Source: Planctomycetota bacterium
GTDB lineage: Bacteria > Planctomycetota > Planctomycetia > Pirellulales > Pirellulaceae
DNA: 64,000 nucleotides
Assembly (NCBI GenBank): GCA_014238905.1
Contig: JABAAE010000009.1
Location: forward strand, 234,282-298,281
Reading direction: 5' to 3'
The translations under genes and the position numbers were made by a program. This document shows positions 56,226 through 64,000 of this stretch, one piece after another. The notes beneath the pieces are model-generated. The model was given only the letters and a program-made list of their open reading frames with translations, did no database searches and was not told the origin of the DNA. Position 1 is the first letter of the stretch; each line of letters starts with the position of its first letter.

Positions 56226-57116
56226 TCATGACTTTTTCGCCTGTTTTTGTTGCCGTATTTGACGCCTCCGTTCTTTCCGCAAAACCGCCCGAAATGCCTT
56301 GGGAAGAAACCGAACAATATCCTTTGCCGTTAAGGATATTTCCCCTATCCTACGCGCCGCCGCATCACCAGCCAGTCCATGGATCAAACATCCAAGCTGG
56401 GCAGCCTCAAACGCTTTCAAGCCTTGACATAACAACGCCGTGATGATTCCGGTCAAGACATCGCCTGAGCCCGCGGTCGCCATCCCCGCATTTCCACTGG
56501 GATTGAAAATCTTTCGACTTCCTGCGGAGATTTGCGATCGGTGGCCTTTCAGAACGATCACAGCCCCCGCTTCGCTCGACAATAATGCCGCCCGATCCGC
56601 CAACTCGACGGGATCCGAATGTTCACCTTGTAACAATCGCCTCATCTCACCCAGATGCGGAGTTAACACACGAGGCCCGGCCGGGTGCATCAATACCTCT
56701 GGGACTTCGGACAAGCAGTTCAATGCGTCCGCGTCAAACACAATCGGTTGAGGCACTTGGGTATAAAGCCAACTAACCAACTCAATCAAGCCCTCGCTCT
56801 GACCCAATCCTGGGCCGATTCCTATAGCCGTAGACGATTTTAACAACCGCTCTAATGGAGCCAGAGCATCCAAACTCACGATCCCATTCTGATCACTTGG
56901 TAATACACTGGTCATGTAACAAGGATCAAAAGAAGCAACGATGGGAAACGACTCTTTTGTGGTCGCAATCTTCAAGGACCCCACACCCGATTTCATACAA
57001 GCCATACCCGCCAGTGAGATAGCGCCGGCCATCCCACGGCAACCTCCAACCAAAATACCTCGTCCAAAATCTCCCTTGTGATGGCCTGTCTGGCGAACCG
57101 GTAGCTTTGGAATCAT
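56226..57116 (-). CDS. nnrD: ADP-dependent NAD(P)H-hydrate dehydratase
   Basis: A 296-residue ribokinase-like protein that dehydrates S-NAD(P)HX using ADP, repairing damaged cofactor. It has GSLKIATT, the GPGLGQS loop, VFDADALNCL, VLTPHLGEMRRLL, VVLKGHRSQI and the catalytic region NPSGNAGMATAGSGDVLTGII. It lacks the NnrE epimerase domain found fused in many bacteria. It overlaps larB by four bases (ATGA). Confidence 0.92.
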   Translation of the reverse strand: MIPKLPVRQTGHHKGDFGRGILVGGCRGMAGAISLAGMACMKSGVGSLKIATTKESFPIVASFDPCYMTSVLPSDQNGIVSLDALAPLERLLKSSTAIGIGPGLGQSEGLIELVSWLYTQVPQPIVFDADALNCLSEVPEVLMHPAGPRVLTPHLGEMRRLLQGEHSDPVELADRAALLSSEAGAVIVLKGHRSQISAGSRKIFNPSGNAGMATAGSGDVLTGIITALLCQGLKAFEAAQLGCLIHGLAGDAAARRIGEISLTAKDIVRFLPKAFRAVLRKERRRQIRQQKQAKKS

Positions 57117-57919
57117 GGATCTCTCCGACGAGTCTGGGAAGCAATCATGCCAGCGACATAGCCACCCTTAAACCCAGCATCGATGTTGACGACCGAAACA
57201 TTGGCAGCGCAACTGTTCAACATTGACAATAGAGCCGAAATCCCACCAAAATTGGCACCGTAGCCAACACTTGTCGGCACCGCAATCACCGGGCAATCGA
57301 CGTATCCGGCTACTACGCTGGGTAATGCACCTTCCATACCAGCTACCACCACGATCGCATCTGCGTTATTCAAAAAATCGATATTTTCAACCAGCCGATG
57401 AGGGCCGGCAACGCCGACATCCATTAACTTGTTCGAACGCACACCCATCCATCGCAAAGTTTCCGTGGCTTCTTCAGCAACTGACAAATCCGTGGTTCCG
57501 GCGGCAACCACCGGGACATATCCCACCAAATCACTTTCCGATGGTGTGTCGGCGGATCGGTCAGTCAAGGAAAAACTGGATATCGTGCGAGCAACAGGAT
57601 TGTAGTGAACATCGAAAATCTGGGTTAATGCTTGGGCATCCTCAGCTGCAATCCGAGTAATCAGCACAGGTTGCCTGGCCTGCAGCTGCTGGGTAACGAT
57701 TTCGCGTAACTGCGTGAAGGATTTGCCTTCACCAAAAATAGCCTCAGGAAAGCCGCACCGTTTTTGACGATCCCAGTCCAACCTCACATCTGAGGTGTTT
57801 GACACAGGATCCATTGTGGGCTCGGGATTCAGCCGAGCCGCCTCGGAATCAGCGTCTGCATCAGCATTAATCGTGGCGTCAGTTGAACGGCGAGCCGAAG
57901 AGGAGGTTTTATTTGTCAT
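57113..57919 (-). CDS. larB: LarB, nickel-pincer cofactor biosynthesis carboxylase/hydrolase
   Basis: A 268-residue protein. The C-terminal ~150 residues are PurE-like (VVVAGMEGALPSVVAGYVDCPVIAVPTSVGYGANFGG), and the N-terminal part has LDWDRQKRCGFPEAIFGEGK typical of LarB. LarB carboxylates and hydrolyses nicotinic acid adenine dinucleotide in the first step of nickel-pincer nucleotide synthesis. The first ~45 residues are low-complexity and Ala/Asp-rich. It is translated together with nnrD. No larC, larE or larA is visible in the window. Confidence 0.9.
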   Translation of the reverse strand: MTNKTSSSARRSTDATINADADADSEAARLNPEPTMDPVSNTSDVRLDWDRQKRCGFPEAIFGEGKSFTQLREIVTQQLQARQPVLITRIAAEDAQALTQIFDVHYNPVARTISSFSLTDRSADTPSESDLVGYVPVVAAGTTDLSVAEEATETLRWMGVRSNKLMDVGVAGPHRLVENIDFLNNADAIVVVAGMEGALPSVVAGYVDCPVIAVPTSVGYGANFGGISALLSMLNSCAANVSVVNIDAGFKGGYVAGMIASQTRRRDP

Positions 57920-58197
57920 AATGCCTATTATAACCGGCCGGCACCCTAATTATGAGATCCAAGCCAAGGACGAATTGCGAAAATCAAAAATTCAAATAAA
58001 ATCGTTAATTCGAAATCGCTTCGACATGCTCCAAAGAGGCAAGCCATTTCCGACAAGAGACTGACATCCGGGGGTTTGAATCATGAATTCCATCCTGATT
58101 TTCATCATCAACGACATCGTCCCGATAATAATGTCTACTTGCTGGCGATCCGATTTTTAACACATTCAAACAACCTCCCTTCTTGAGAAAGTAAATA

Positions 58198-59412
58198 ATG
58201 CCAAGTTGCGTACTGGCCTATTCAGGCGGATTGGATACTTCAGTCATACTGGGGTGGCTTTGTGATGAGGGCTACGATGTTCACGCCGTTTACGTGGATC
58301 TCGGGCAGCCCTGTGAAGATCGACAGGAGGTCCTCGAGAAAGCAGAAACCTGCGGAGCTAAATCAGCTCAAATTATTGATGTACAGGAAGAACTCTGCCG
58401 GGATTTCGCGTTTCCGGTGATGCAATGGCAAGCCAAATATGAATCGATTTATCTTTTGGGAACGAGCATCGCGCGGCCGTTGATATCCAAAGTCTGTTTG
58501 CAAGTTGCTCGCGAGGTCGGTGCGGTAGCGTACGCTCATGGAGCGACTGGCAAAGGAAACGATCAATGTCGATTTCAATTGGCAGCCGAGGCCCTGGATC
58601 CTAATGTGGAGATTATTGCTCCGTGGAGAATCGAAAAATTCCGTAAACAATTCCCTGGACGAACCGAGCTCATTGCCTTTTGCAATGATAAGAATATTCC
58701 GGTCAAGGCATCGACCTCCAAACCCTATAGCAGCGACGAAAACTGCCTGCATATTAGCTACGAGGCAGGACAACTGGAGGAGCTTGATGTCTGCGGCGTC
58801 GACCTCGTTGATTTTGGGATGACGGTATCACCACAGGCAGCTCCCGATACCATGGAGCAGGTCACAATTAGGTTTGAAAAAGGCGTTCCAACCCATTTAA
58901 ATGGCAAGCAACTCACCGCCTTTGAAATGGTCGATCAACTCAACCAGATTGGTGGTCGAAACGGAATTGGAAGAATCGATATGGTCGAAAATCGATTTGT
59001 AGGCATGAAGAGCAGAGGAGTTTATGAGGCCCCGGGTATGACCGTTCTCTACGATGCCCATCGCGTTTTAGCGGAATTGACAATGGACCGAGATCTTATG
59101 CACCTGCGCGATCAATTAGCTCCTGAAGTGGCGCGGATGGTCTACAATGGATTCTGGTATGTCCCCAAGATGGATTCACTTTTCGCATTCAATGCAGAAG
59201 CCCAAAAATCAGTCTCCGGGCACGTCACATTAAGCCTTTACAAAGGTAACATCATTGTCAGTGACCGGCAGAGTCCCTTTAGCCTTTATGATGACGGAAT
59301 TGCAACGATGGAGGGCGGAGGTTCCTACAACCAGACGGATGCCGAAGGATTCTTGCGGATTCAGGGACTACCCAGTCGTGTGCAAGCCCGGATAACACCG
59401 CGATCATACTAG
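58198..59412 (+). CDS. argG: argininosuccinate synthase
   Basis: A 404-residue enzyme that joins citrulline and aspartate in arginine synthesis. Signatures: AYSGGLDTSVIL near the N-terminus, AYAHGATGKGNDQCRFQL, and PYSSDENCLHISYEAGQLEE. Length normal. Divergent from larB with a 278-base intergenic region. Start ATG at 58198 with GAGAAAG upstream. Confidence 0.97.
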   Translation: MPSCVLAYSGGLDTSVILGWLCDEGYDVHAVYVDLGQPCEDRQEVLEKAETCGAKSAQIIDVQEELCRDFAFPVMQWQAKYESIYLLGTSIARPLISKVCLQVAREVGAVAYAHGATGKGNDQCRFQLAAEALDPNVEIIAPWRIEKFRKQFPGRTELIAFCNDKNIPVKASTSKPYSSDENCLHISYEAGQLEELDVCGVDLVDFGMTVSPQAAPDTMEQVTIRFEKGVPTHLNGKQLTAFEMVDQLNQIGGRNGIGRIDMVENRFVGMKSRGVYEAPGMTVLYDAHRVLAELTMDRDLMHLRDQLAPEVARMVYNGFWYVPKMDSLFAFNAEAQKSVSGHVTLSLYKGNIIVSDRQSPFSLYDDGIATMEGGGSYNQTDAEGFLRIQGLPSRVQARITPRSY

Positions 59413-59507
59413 CGACAAGAATGCACTAGCGTAAAGAATGCAGGAGACGCGACACCTTAAGTCTTTGGCTCAAAGAGGGAGGACTGAGCACGTTGGGTCA
59501 AACGTTA

Positions 59508-59975
59508 TTAGCGCTTAACATTTAAAACCCCGGTGATCGAATCGACCATCCGATCGAGGTGAGTCGAGTTGTCGGGGACAATCGTCACAATATCATTAGG
59601 ATGAACGGTATAGTCCTGTTCAAATGGAATTCTCCGTTTTTTTGGATCAAAGTCGACTGATAATCGGTGACGCATCTGTTTCCCGGGGATCACCCGTTGA
59701 ACCACCACGTCCATTCTGCCAAATCGCTTGATAGCTCCGCATTCCTGCAAAACTTTTTGCAAGGTCATCCCCTCACTAATTTCCTTCGTTGCTGGTTTAT
59801 CCCCTTTGATCATTACGGTGTAAGAACTGCCTGTACCGTTAGAAACGAGCTCGTTCATTGCGGATTTACCGCTTAGATCAAGTAGCATACAACCGGATGA
59901 AGGAACCAAAATGGCAACCGCCAAGCCTAATAACACCAGCCTAACGCGAGGAGATAAACCGCGATTTGTCACCAT
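59508..59975 (-). CDS. lipoprotein with SLBB-like domain
   Basis: A 155-residue protein with a lipobox (ILVPSSGC) and a SLBB-like beta-grasp segment (YTVMIKGDKPATKEISEGMTL, DVVVQRVIPG, YTVHPNDIVTIVPDNSTHLDRMV). The pattern resembles the polysaccharide-export-type SLBB domain without the poison_export partner. The conserved C-terminal DS(I/L)TG(V/L)L is seen. Start ATG at 59975 with AAGG upstream. Single gene; function unknown, possibly envelope attachment. Confidence 0.75.
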   Translation of the reverse strand: MVTNRGLSPRVRLVLLGLAVAILVPSSGCMLLDLSGKSAMNELVSNGTGSSYTVMIKGDKPATKEISEGMTLQKVLQECGAIKRFGRMDVVVQRVIPGKQMRHRLSVDFDPKKRRIPFEQDYTVHPNDIVTIVPDNSTHLDRMVDSITGVLNVKR

Positions 59976-60231
59976 AAAACCTTTTTGTTTTGACACACCG
60001 ATTTTGCCTGCTAACGCTGACGTTTAAGCAGTACGATGTAAATTTCCTATATTTGGCCCATCCCCATGGGTAGGAATCGGTTTGGGAGAATGGCAAACTT
60101 TAACGATTAAAGAATATTTTCGGCCAAAAAGCCAACCAATCCGCCAGCACTGCCATCAAGTTGGAATTCTTAACGGTTATCATACGAAGCAACGCAACTA
60201 CCTTGCTCGGAGATGAGAGGAAAACAATAGA

Positions 60232-61047
60232 TTGAAGAAACGTTGGAGTGAAAAAATCGTCGTGGTTACCGGTGGCTCTAAGGGCCTTGGTTTTCAAATC
60301 GCATTTGCTTTTGCTAAACGGGGTGGTGAAGTCGTCCTTTTGGCTCGCACCCAAAATGAGTTGGAGGCCGCCAAAAAACAGTTGACAAGCTTGGGGCTGA
60401 AGGCTCACGTCAAGGTCATGAATGTCCTGGATGATTCCAACGTTGAGACCGTTTTTACTGAAATCAGCGAACAGTTTGGTAGGATTGACGTGCTGGTCAA
60501 CAGTATTGGAAAGTCCACCCGAATGGACTTGAGAAATCTGGACCTGCAAGAATCCAGAAATCTGATGGAAATCAATTTTTTCAGCGCTTTAAAATGTACT
60601 CGGTTGGCCCTGAACCAACTGATAGAAAATCAAGGGCATGTGGTTAATATCGGCTCGCTTGCCTGCAAGACTGCTTGGCCATTGATGACGCCTTACAGTG
60701 CTTCAAAGTTTGCATTGGCGGCCTTGACCCATCAACTAAGAATCGAGCTTCAAGGTAAAGTACATGCCATGCTGGTGTGTCCCGGTCCAATTCAACGAAT
60801 CGATGCGGGACATCGATACAACAATCTGACAGAGAATCTCCCCGAACAGGCCAAATCCCCCGGAGCCGGTGCGAAGATTAAAGGAATCGACGCCGGCAAA
60901 TTAGCCGAACAAATTGTCGATGGGTGCGAAAAACGCAAAGCAGAATTAATCGTTCCCTGGAAAGCAAAAATCCTGTTTATCGCAGCCAGCATTTCCACCC
61001 GAATTGGCGACTGGCTTTTGAGAATAAACAACAAGGTAAAATCATAA
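60232..61047 (+). CDS. SDR family oxidoreductase
   Basis: A 271-residue short-chain dehydrogenase/reductase. N-terminal dinucleotide motif TGGSKGLG, NSIG (NNAG-type loop), catalytic Ser in GSLACKTAW and YSASK as the Tyr-x3-Lys pair. The start is a TTG at 60232, two to three residues before the Rossmann strand; no ATG is close upstream. Substrate unknown. Flanked by opposite-strand genes; single-gene unit. Confidence 0.88.
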   Translation: MKKRWSEKIVVVTGGSKGLGFQIAFAFAKRGGEVVLLARTQNELEAAKKQLTSLGLKAHVKVMNVLDDSNVETVFTEISEQFGRIDVLVNSIGKSTRMDLRNLDLQESRNLMEINFFSALKCTRLALNQLIENQGHVVNIGSLACKTAWPLMTPYSASKFALAALTHQLRIELQGKVHAMLVCPGPIQRIDAGHRYNNLTENLPEQAKSPGAGAKIKGIDAGKLAEQIVDGCEKRKAELIVPWKAKILFIAASISTRIGDWLLRINNKVKS

Positions 61048-61166
61048 AACGATTGCCAAAGGAGTGAAGCTACTTAAAAAACCGATTTGAGTTCCATTTC
61101 AAGAATGAAGCCAAAACGCCATCCCTTTGAATCCGGTAGAACGGCGATTCTCCAAGGCGATTTAGA

Positions 61167-62171
61167 TTATTTTATTCTGTTCAATTTCAGCATGCCTCGG
61201 GCCAAAGCGTCCCCGATCAAGAAATAGCTTTCAGCATTGCCAAACCAATGATGACCATGGCCGACATTGGGTGACGCCGAAGCGGGACGGGCAAAGCCGC
61301 TGGTCTCGACGAATAGAACATTTGATAAATGGTTCTTCTGAACAGCGTCTCGCTGGGCCTGACGAAGGCGCAACATATTGGGACTCGCGTCGGGGCCTCC
61401 ATTGCCCAGCTCTCCAATAATCACTGGTAAAGTGGGTACTTCAAGCTCTTGGCGAACGTCGTTGATCAAATGGACCAGGTTGGACTGGTACTCATCCAGG
61501 GATTCTTTGGAGAACATATCGTTCCATCCCTGCAACCACACAAATCCTTTGAGTCTTGGGCGGCAACCCTTCAGTTCCGGAATCTCCACCGAAAAATTCG
61601 CCAACCCTGCCTGACACTCGCTAATCATTTTCCGAAAATAATCACCTACCTGGCCTCCGGATGAGGGCGGTCGAAAATCTTTATAGAGACTTTTCCCGCC
61701 CCAAGCGGTCTTGATCAACAAAACCGGGTGGTCAGTCGCTTTTCCCATGACATGCCCAAACTGAAATTCGGGGCCAATATGGTGCTTCCCGTCGTAACCA
61801 GTGAAACCAATCGTCAGTGGTCCTCGTTTAATTTTATCCTTGGTAACAAATCGTACAAACACATCATCACGGATAACAAATTGACCATTTTCACCAACAA
61901 TATGGGCGTAAATCGCTTTGCTTTGCGGAGCTTTCATTACGTTTTTTAGAATCCCTTTTCCGCCGTTATAATATTCAGGATGATCAAGGTCGACGACACC
62001 TTGGCCCTGCATATTCGATTGTCCAGCCAAGAGATAAACATCAACCGTTTTGGCTTCCTGAGCTTTGGCCATGCAAGAGAAAACTAAAAAACAGCCAACA
62101 GCGATACCGATTTTTTCCAGAAAAATCGGCGAACCGCTAATCTGACGGGAATGTTGCGATTCTGAAAACAT
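61167..62171 (-). CDS. secreted SASA/sialate O-acetylesterase-like protein
   Basis: A 334-residue secreted protein. The first motif is LLAGQSNMQG, the GxSNM-type serine block of the SASA (DUF303) family, followed by LIKTAWGGKSL and the HHWFGNAES His region (DxxH-like). These families include sialate O-acetylesterases and other carbohydrate esterases; substrate cannot be given. Start ATG at 62171; a signal peptide precedes EAKTVDVYLLAG. Confidence 0.87.
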   Translation of the reverse strand: MFSESQHSRQISGSPIFLEKIGIAVGCFLVFSCMAKAQEAKTVDVYLLAGQSNMQGQGVVDLDHPEYYNGGKGILKNVMKAPQSKAIYAHIVGENGQFVIRDDVFVRFVTKDKIKRGPLTIGFTGYDGKHHIGPEFQFGHVMGKATDHPVLLIKTAWGGKSLYKDFRPPSSGGQVGDYFRKMISECQAGLANFSVEIPELKGCRPRLKGFVWLQGWNDMFSKESLDEYQSNLVHLINDVRQELEVPTLPVIIGELGNGGPDASPNMLRLRQAQRDAVQKNHLSNVLFVETSGFARPASASPNVGHGHHWFGNAESYFLIGDALARGMLKLNRIK

Positions 62172-62447
62172 CTACGCCCTTCTAAAAATTTTTAGATTTT
62201 ATCCTGATCTGATCTCCATTTTACCGAATTTTTTCCACACGTATAATCTGGTATTAGCCTTTTGCCAATTGCCAAAAGGACGACAACTCAATTTTGGTAA
62301 ACCTCGGGATCTAGCAAAACGGAATCCATAGCCACCGGCCTCCGTATTCCAGATGCCAATTAGCAATTTCAACCACCGTTTGTACGCAGTCTTCAAATAA
62401 AGTAGATTTTTCAATTGCCAAGCCATTTTCTCCGGAGTTCACCACCC

Positions 62448-62855
62448 ATGCCTGTTCAAATGAAATTGACGCGGATCATCATCAGTGAGATCAATGAACA
62501 ACAGGTGATCTACTTGAGAGAAATGGACGGTGATCGGCAATTCCCCATTTTGATTGGGATATTCGAAGCGACCAGCATCGATCGACGTGTGAAAGAGATT
62601 CCCAGAACGAGACCACTCACCCATGATTTGATCGTCGATGCAATTGAAAAGCTGGGGGGTACTCTGGACAGTGTTGCGATTAGCGAATTAAAAGAACACA
62701 CCTATTTCGCAAGTCTAAGAGTCAAAATCGATGGCGAGTTGATTGAAATAGACGCCCGCCCTTCGGACGCCATCGCTGTCGCAGTCACCTGCGAACCCAT
62801 GCTCCCGATCTATGTTGCCGAAGAGGTTCTCGAAGACGCAATGCAGTCAGATTAG
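62448..62855 (+). CDS. bifunctional nuclease family protein (DUF151)
   Basis: A 135-residue cytoplasmic protein of the DUF151/bifunctional nuclease family. Motifs: LREMDGDRQFPILIGIFEA near the N-terminus, RPLTHDLIVDAIEKLGG, and the DARPSDAIAVAV segment, which is highly conserved. Start ATG at 62448. Role: inferred RNase/DNase activity in plant homologues; in bacteria unknown. It stands divergently to the SASA gene, with a weak 7-base stem hairpin (62258-62279) in the spacer. Confidence 0.93.
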   Translation: MPVQMKLTRIIISEINEQQVIYLREMDGDRQFPILIGIFEATSIDRRVKEIPRTRPLTHDLIVDAIEKLGGTLDSVAISELKEHTYFASLRVKIDGELIEIDARPSDAIAVAVTCEPMLPIYVAEEVLEDAMQSD

Positions 62856-63177
62856 CCGTTTATTTGCTGCCATTATGACCAGGTCCAACTCAGAAAAGAA
62901 TCCGGGTGTGATAGTCACCTTCGGTTTCATCTAGCGCATTCTCTCTCACGAGAATGTCTTGCGCTGCAAAGTGAACGGTTTCAGTTATCGGGGTTAATCC
63001 GATTGGGTAATCTTTGCCACGGGTTTCAAAGACAAATTTATGTTCGACTCACGCATCCCATGGTTTTTGAACCTAGATTTTTCGAAATCACGCTCCAGCG
63101 TCTCGAAACCGCAACCAAAGCAGGCATGAGGCTGGAAATCTCCGCAACCCATTCACATCCGGCAAGGTCCAATAGCA
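62856..63177. other. gene-free stretch before the repeat-rich gene
   Basis: About 322 bases, no convincing gene. It contains an imperfect hairpin at 62933-62965 (outer stem agcgc/gcgct, inner stem attctc/gagaat with a 3' bulge). The start of the following gene has no clear Shine-Dalgarno. Nothing else stands out. Confidence 0.5.
62933..62965. other. imperfect hairpin
   Basis: Two paired segments of 5 and 6 bases with a 6-base loop and a 5-base bulge on one side. There is no T-run, so it is not a standard terminator. It may be an RNA structure in the 5' region of the downstream gene or chance. Confidence 0.3.
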
Positions 63178-64000
63178 ATGAGTGGATTTTTTAAAAAAAT
63201 CAAGAGTCTGTTTCTAGGTGAGAAGAAAAAGAGCACCGCCGAGGATCAAAACAACACCCAGGATAAAACCGAAAGTGGCGTAGAACCAATTGAGCCAATG
63301 GTCTTGATGTCAGCATCAAGTGGAAATTCTATCGATTCCATGGACTTCGAACCTGAAAGTGTCCCAACAGCCGATGGGGCGGATTACGAAACCGAGCCAT
63401 TTGGCACGGGAAGCCAAAGCGTCCTTTATGAGACAGGCACAGAATCAAACGACACAGATTGCGGTGGCGTTTCTCCCCCGCCAGCCGATCCTACTGATCC
63501 TCCAGCCGATCCTACTGATCCTCCAGCCGATCCTACTGATCCTCCTACTGATCCTCCTACTGATCCTCCTACTGATCCTCCTACTGATCCTCCAGCTGAT
63601 CCTCCAGCTGATCCAGATGCAGATCCAACCGCACCGCCAGCAGACCCTCCAGTAGATCCTGGTGGAGTAACCCCTAATGGCGATCCAATAGATGACGGTG
63701 GAGTAACCCCTGATGGGACTGGTGATTCCTACGGTGCTCCTATCATCGAAGTTAACAATACCTACGACGACACCACTGTCAATTCAAACGGCAGTTGTGG
63801 CGATCCTAACGTAGAAGTGAACGACACCTACGACGATCCTAACGTGGAAGTAAATGACACCTACGACGATCCTACCGTAGAAGTAAATGACACCTACGAC
63901 GATCCTACCGTAGAAGTAAATGACACCTACGACGATCCTACCGTGGAAGTAAATGACACCTACGACAATCCTACCGTGGAAGTAAATGACACCTACGACG
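63178..64000 (+). CDS. repeat-rich giant protein, LEPR-XLL-like N-terminus, partial
   Basis: An uninterrupted frame from ATG at 63178 to the window edge (274 residues visible). The basic N-terminus (FFKKIKSLFLGEKKK) is followed by IEPMVLMSA at 38-46, a variant of the LEPR-XLL motif that marks large planctomycete and related proteins. Next comes a Ser/Asp/Glu-rich stretch, then a Pro-Ala-Asp-Pro-Thr-Asp low-complexity region (about 102-145) and, from about residue 209, tandem 11-residue units of the type VEVNDTYDDPT. No classical hydrophobic signal peptide is visible. Long acidic repeat proteins of this kind are usually surface or secreted; the function is unknown. The frame remains open at 64000. 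Confidence 0.85.
   Translation, partial: MSGFFKKIKSLFLGEKKKSTAEDQNNTQDKTESGVEPIEPMVLMSASSGNSIDSMDFEPESVPTADGADYETEPFGTGSQSVLYETGTESNDTDCGGVSPPPADPTDPPADPTDPPADPTDPPTDPPTDPPTDPPTDPPADPPADPDADPTAPPADPPVDPGGVTPNGDPIDDGGVTPDGTGDSYGAPIIEVNNTYDDTTVNSNGSCGDPNVEVNDTYDDPNVEVNDTYDDPTVEVNDTYDDPTVEVNDTYDDPTVEVNDTYDNPTVEVNDTYD
63481..63612. repeat. Pro-Ala/Thr-Asp-Pro coding repeat
   Basis: Three 21-base units (cca gcc gat cct act gat cct), then four 12-base units of cct act gat cct and similar pca gct gat variants. All are in frame with the giant gene and encode PADPTDP and PTDP. Confidence 0.9.
63802..64000. repeat. 33-bp tandem repeat coding for VEVNDTYDDPT
   Basis: Units of exactly 33 bases begin at 63811, 63844, 63877, 63910, 63943 and 63976; the last is cut by the window edge. 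Differences between units are mostly synonymous (gta/gtg, aac/aat) or Asn-Thr and Asp-Asn changes, which points to recent expansion. A diverged unit lies before them, at about 63751-63790. Confidence 0.95.

Noticed and set aside
60100..60549. 149-codon minus-strand frame overlapping the SDR gene
   Set aside because: Antisense to clear SDR coding sequence; composition looks like a shadow frame.
62199..62426. 75-codon minus-strand frame upstream of the SASA gene
   Set aside because: Basic, low-information sequence with no family signature; better read as the divergent promoter region.
63320..63655. 111-codon frame rich in leucine-isoleucine-glutamine repeats
   Set aside because: It is the other reading frame of the Pro-Asp repeat of the giant gene; repeats stay open in several frames.
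63481..64000. CRISPR array suspicion because of regular 33-bp repeats
   Set aside because: Repeats are contiguous without unique spacers and stay in one reading frame; they are coding repeats.

Overview
The window looks like a chromosome segment from a planctomycete, most likely Pirellulales-like. The evidence is the density of Planctomycetes-specific families: paired DUF1549/DUF1553 (PSCyt/PSD) and DUF1501 proteins, a DUF1592/DUF1552 pair, two PVC-type heme-binding CxxCH proteins, sulfatases, a sialidase-like protein, and a giant-protein gene with an N-terminal LEPR-XLL-like motif. I saw no tRNA, rRNA, CRISPR array, insertion sequence or phage gene. The assignment rests on family content; no marker phylogeny was possible.

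Layout. 1-3202 (minus strand): housekeeping run tpiA-secG-yicC-gmk-rpoZ (rpoZ cut by the window edge), with tight junctions and a SecG carrying a 17-copy pentapeptide tail. 3508-7655 (minus): sulfatase, polytopic membrane protein, sialidase-like protein. 7804-15739: a PVC-type heme protein, the DUF1592/DUF1552 pair, and an unrecognised secreted protein. 15772-17082: purD. 17444-27340 (plus): a respiratory cluster with a cupredoxin-like protein, small lipoprotein, diheme cytochrome c lipoprotein, coxB, coxA (A2 type, YSHPAVY motif), ctaB, coxC with an extra ~215-residue coiled-coil insert, a subunit IV, a tandem Sco lipoprotein, a DUF420 protein and a small CPTC membrane protein. Many junctions overlap, so it is very likely one operon for building a terminal oxidase.

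27575-49872: two accessory blocks face each other. The plus-strand block holds a PSD1 protein, DUF1501, an alpha/beta esterase, a tiny zinc-ribbon protein, a cytochrome c'-like protein, a PVC heme protein fused to a degenerate SGNH domain, and a sulfatase. The minus-strand block is a five-gene run: PSD protein, DUF1501, PPC-domain protein, PSD1 protein, DUF1501. These secreted, heme-bearing and hydrolytic proteins are usually linked by inference to breakdown of sulfated or complex polysaccharides, but the biochemistry of most of these families is unproven.

50087-62855 is mixed: a serine hydrolase, valS with a zinc-ribbon insert, a Bax-inhibitor-1 family protein, nnrD-larB, argG, an SLBB-like lipoprotein, an SDR oxidoreductase, a SASA-type esterase and a DUF151 bifunctional nuclease. 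From 63178 a long repeat-rich gene opens and runs off the right edge. The most unusual items are the coxC insert, the repeat-built LEPR-XLL-like protein, the SGNH-heme fusion, the ValRS zinc ribbon and the SecG repeat tail.
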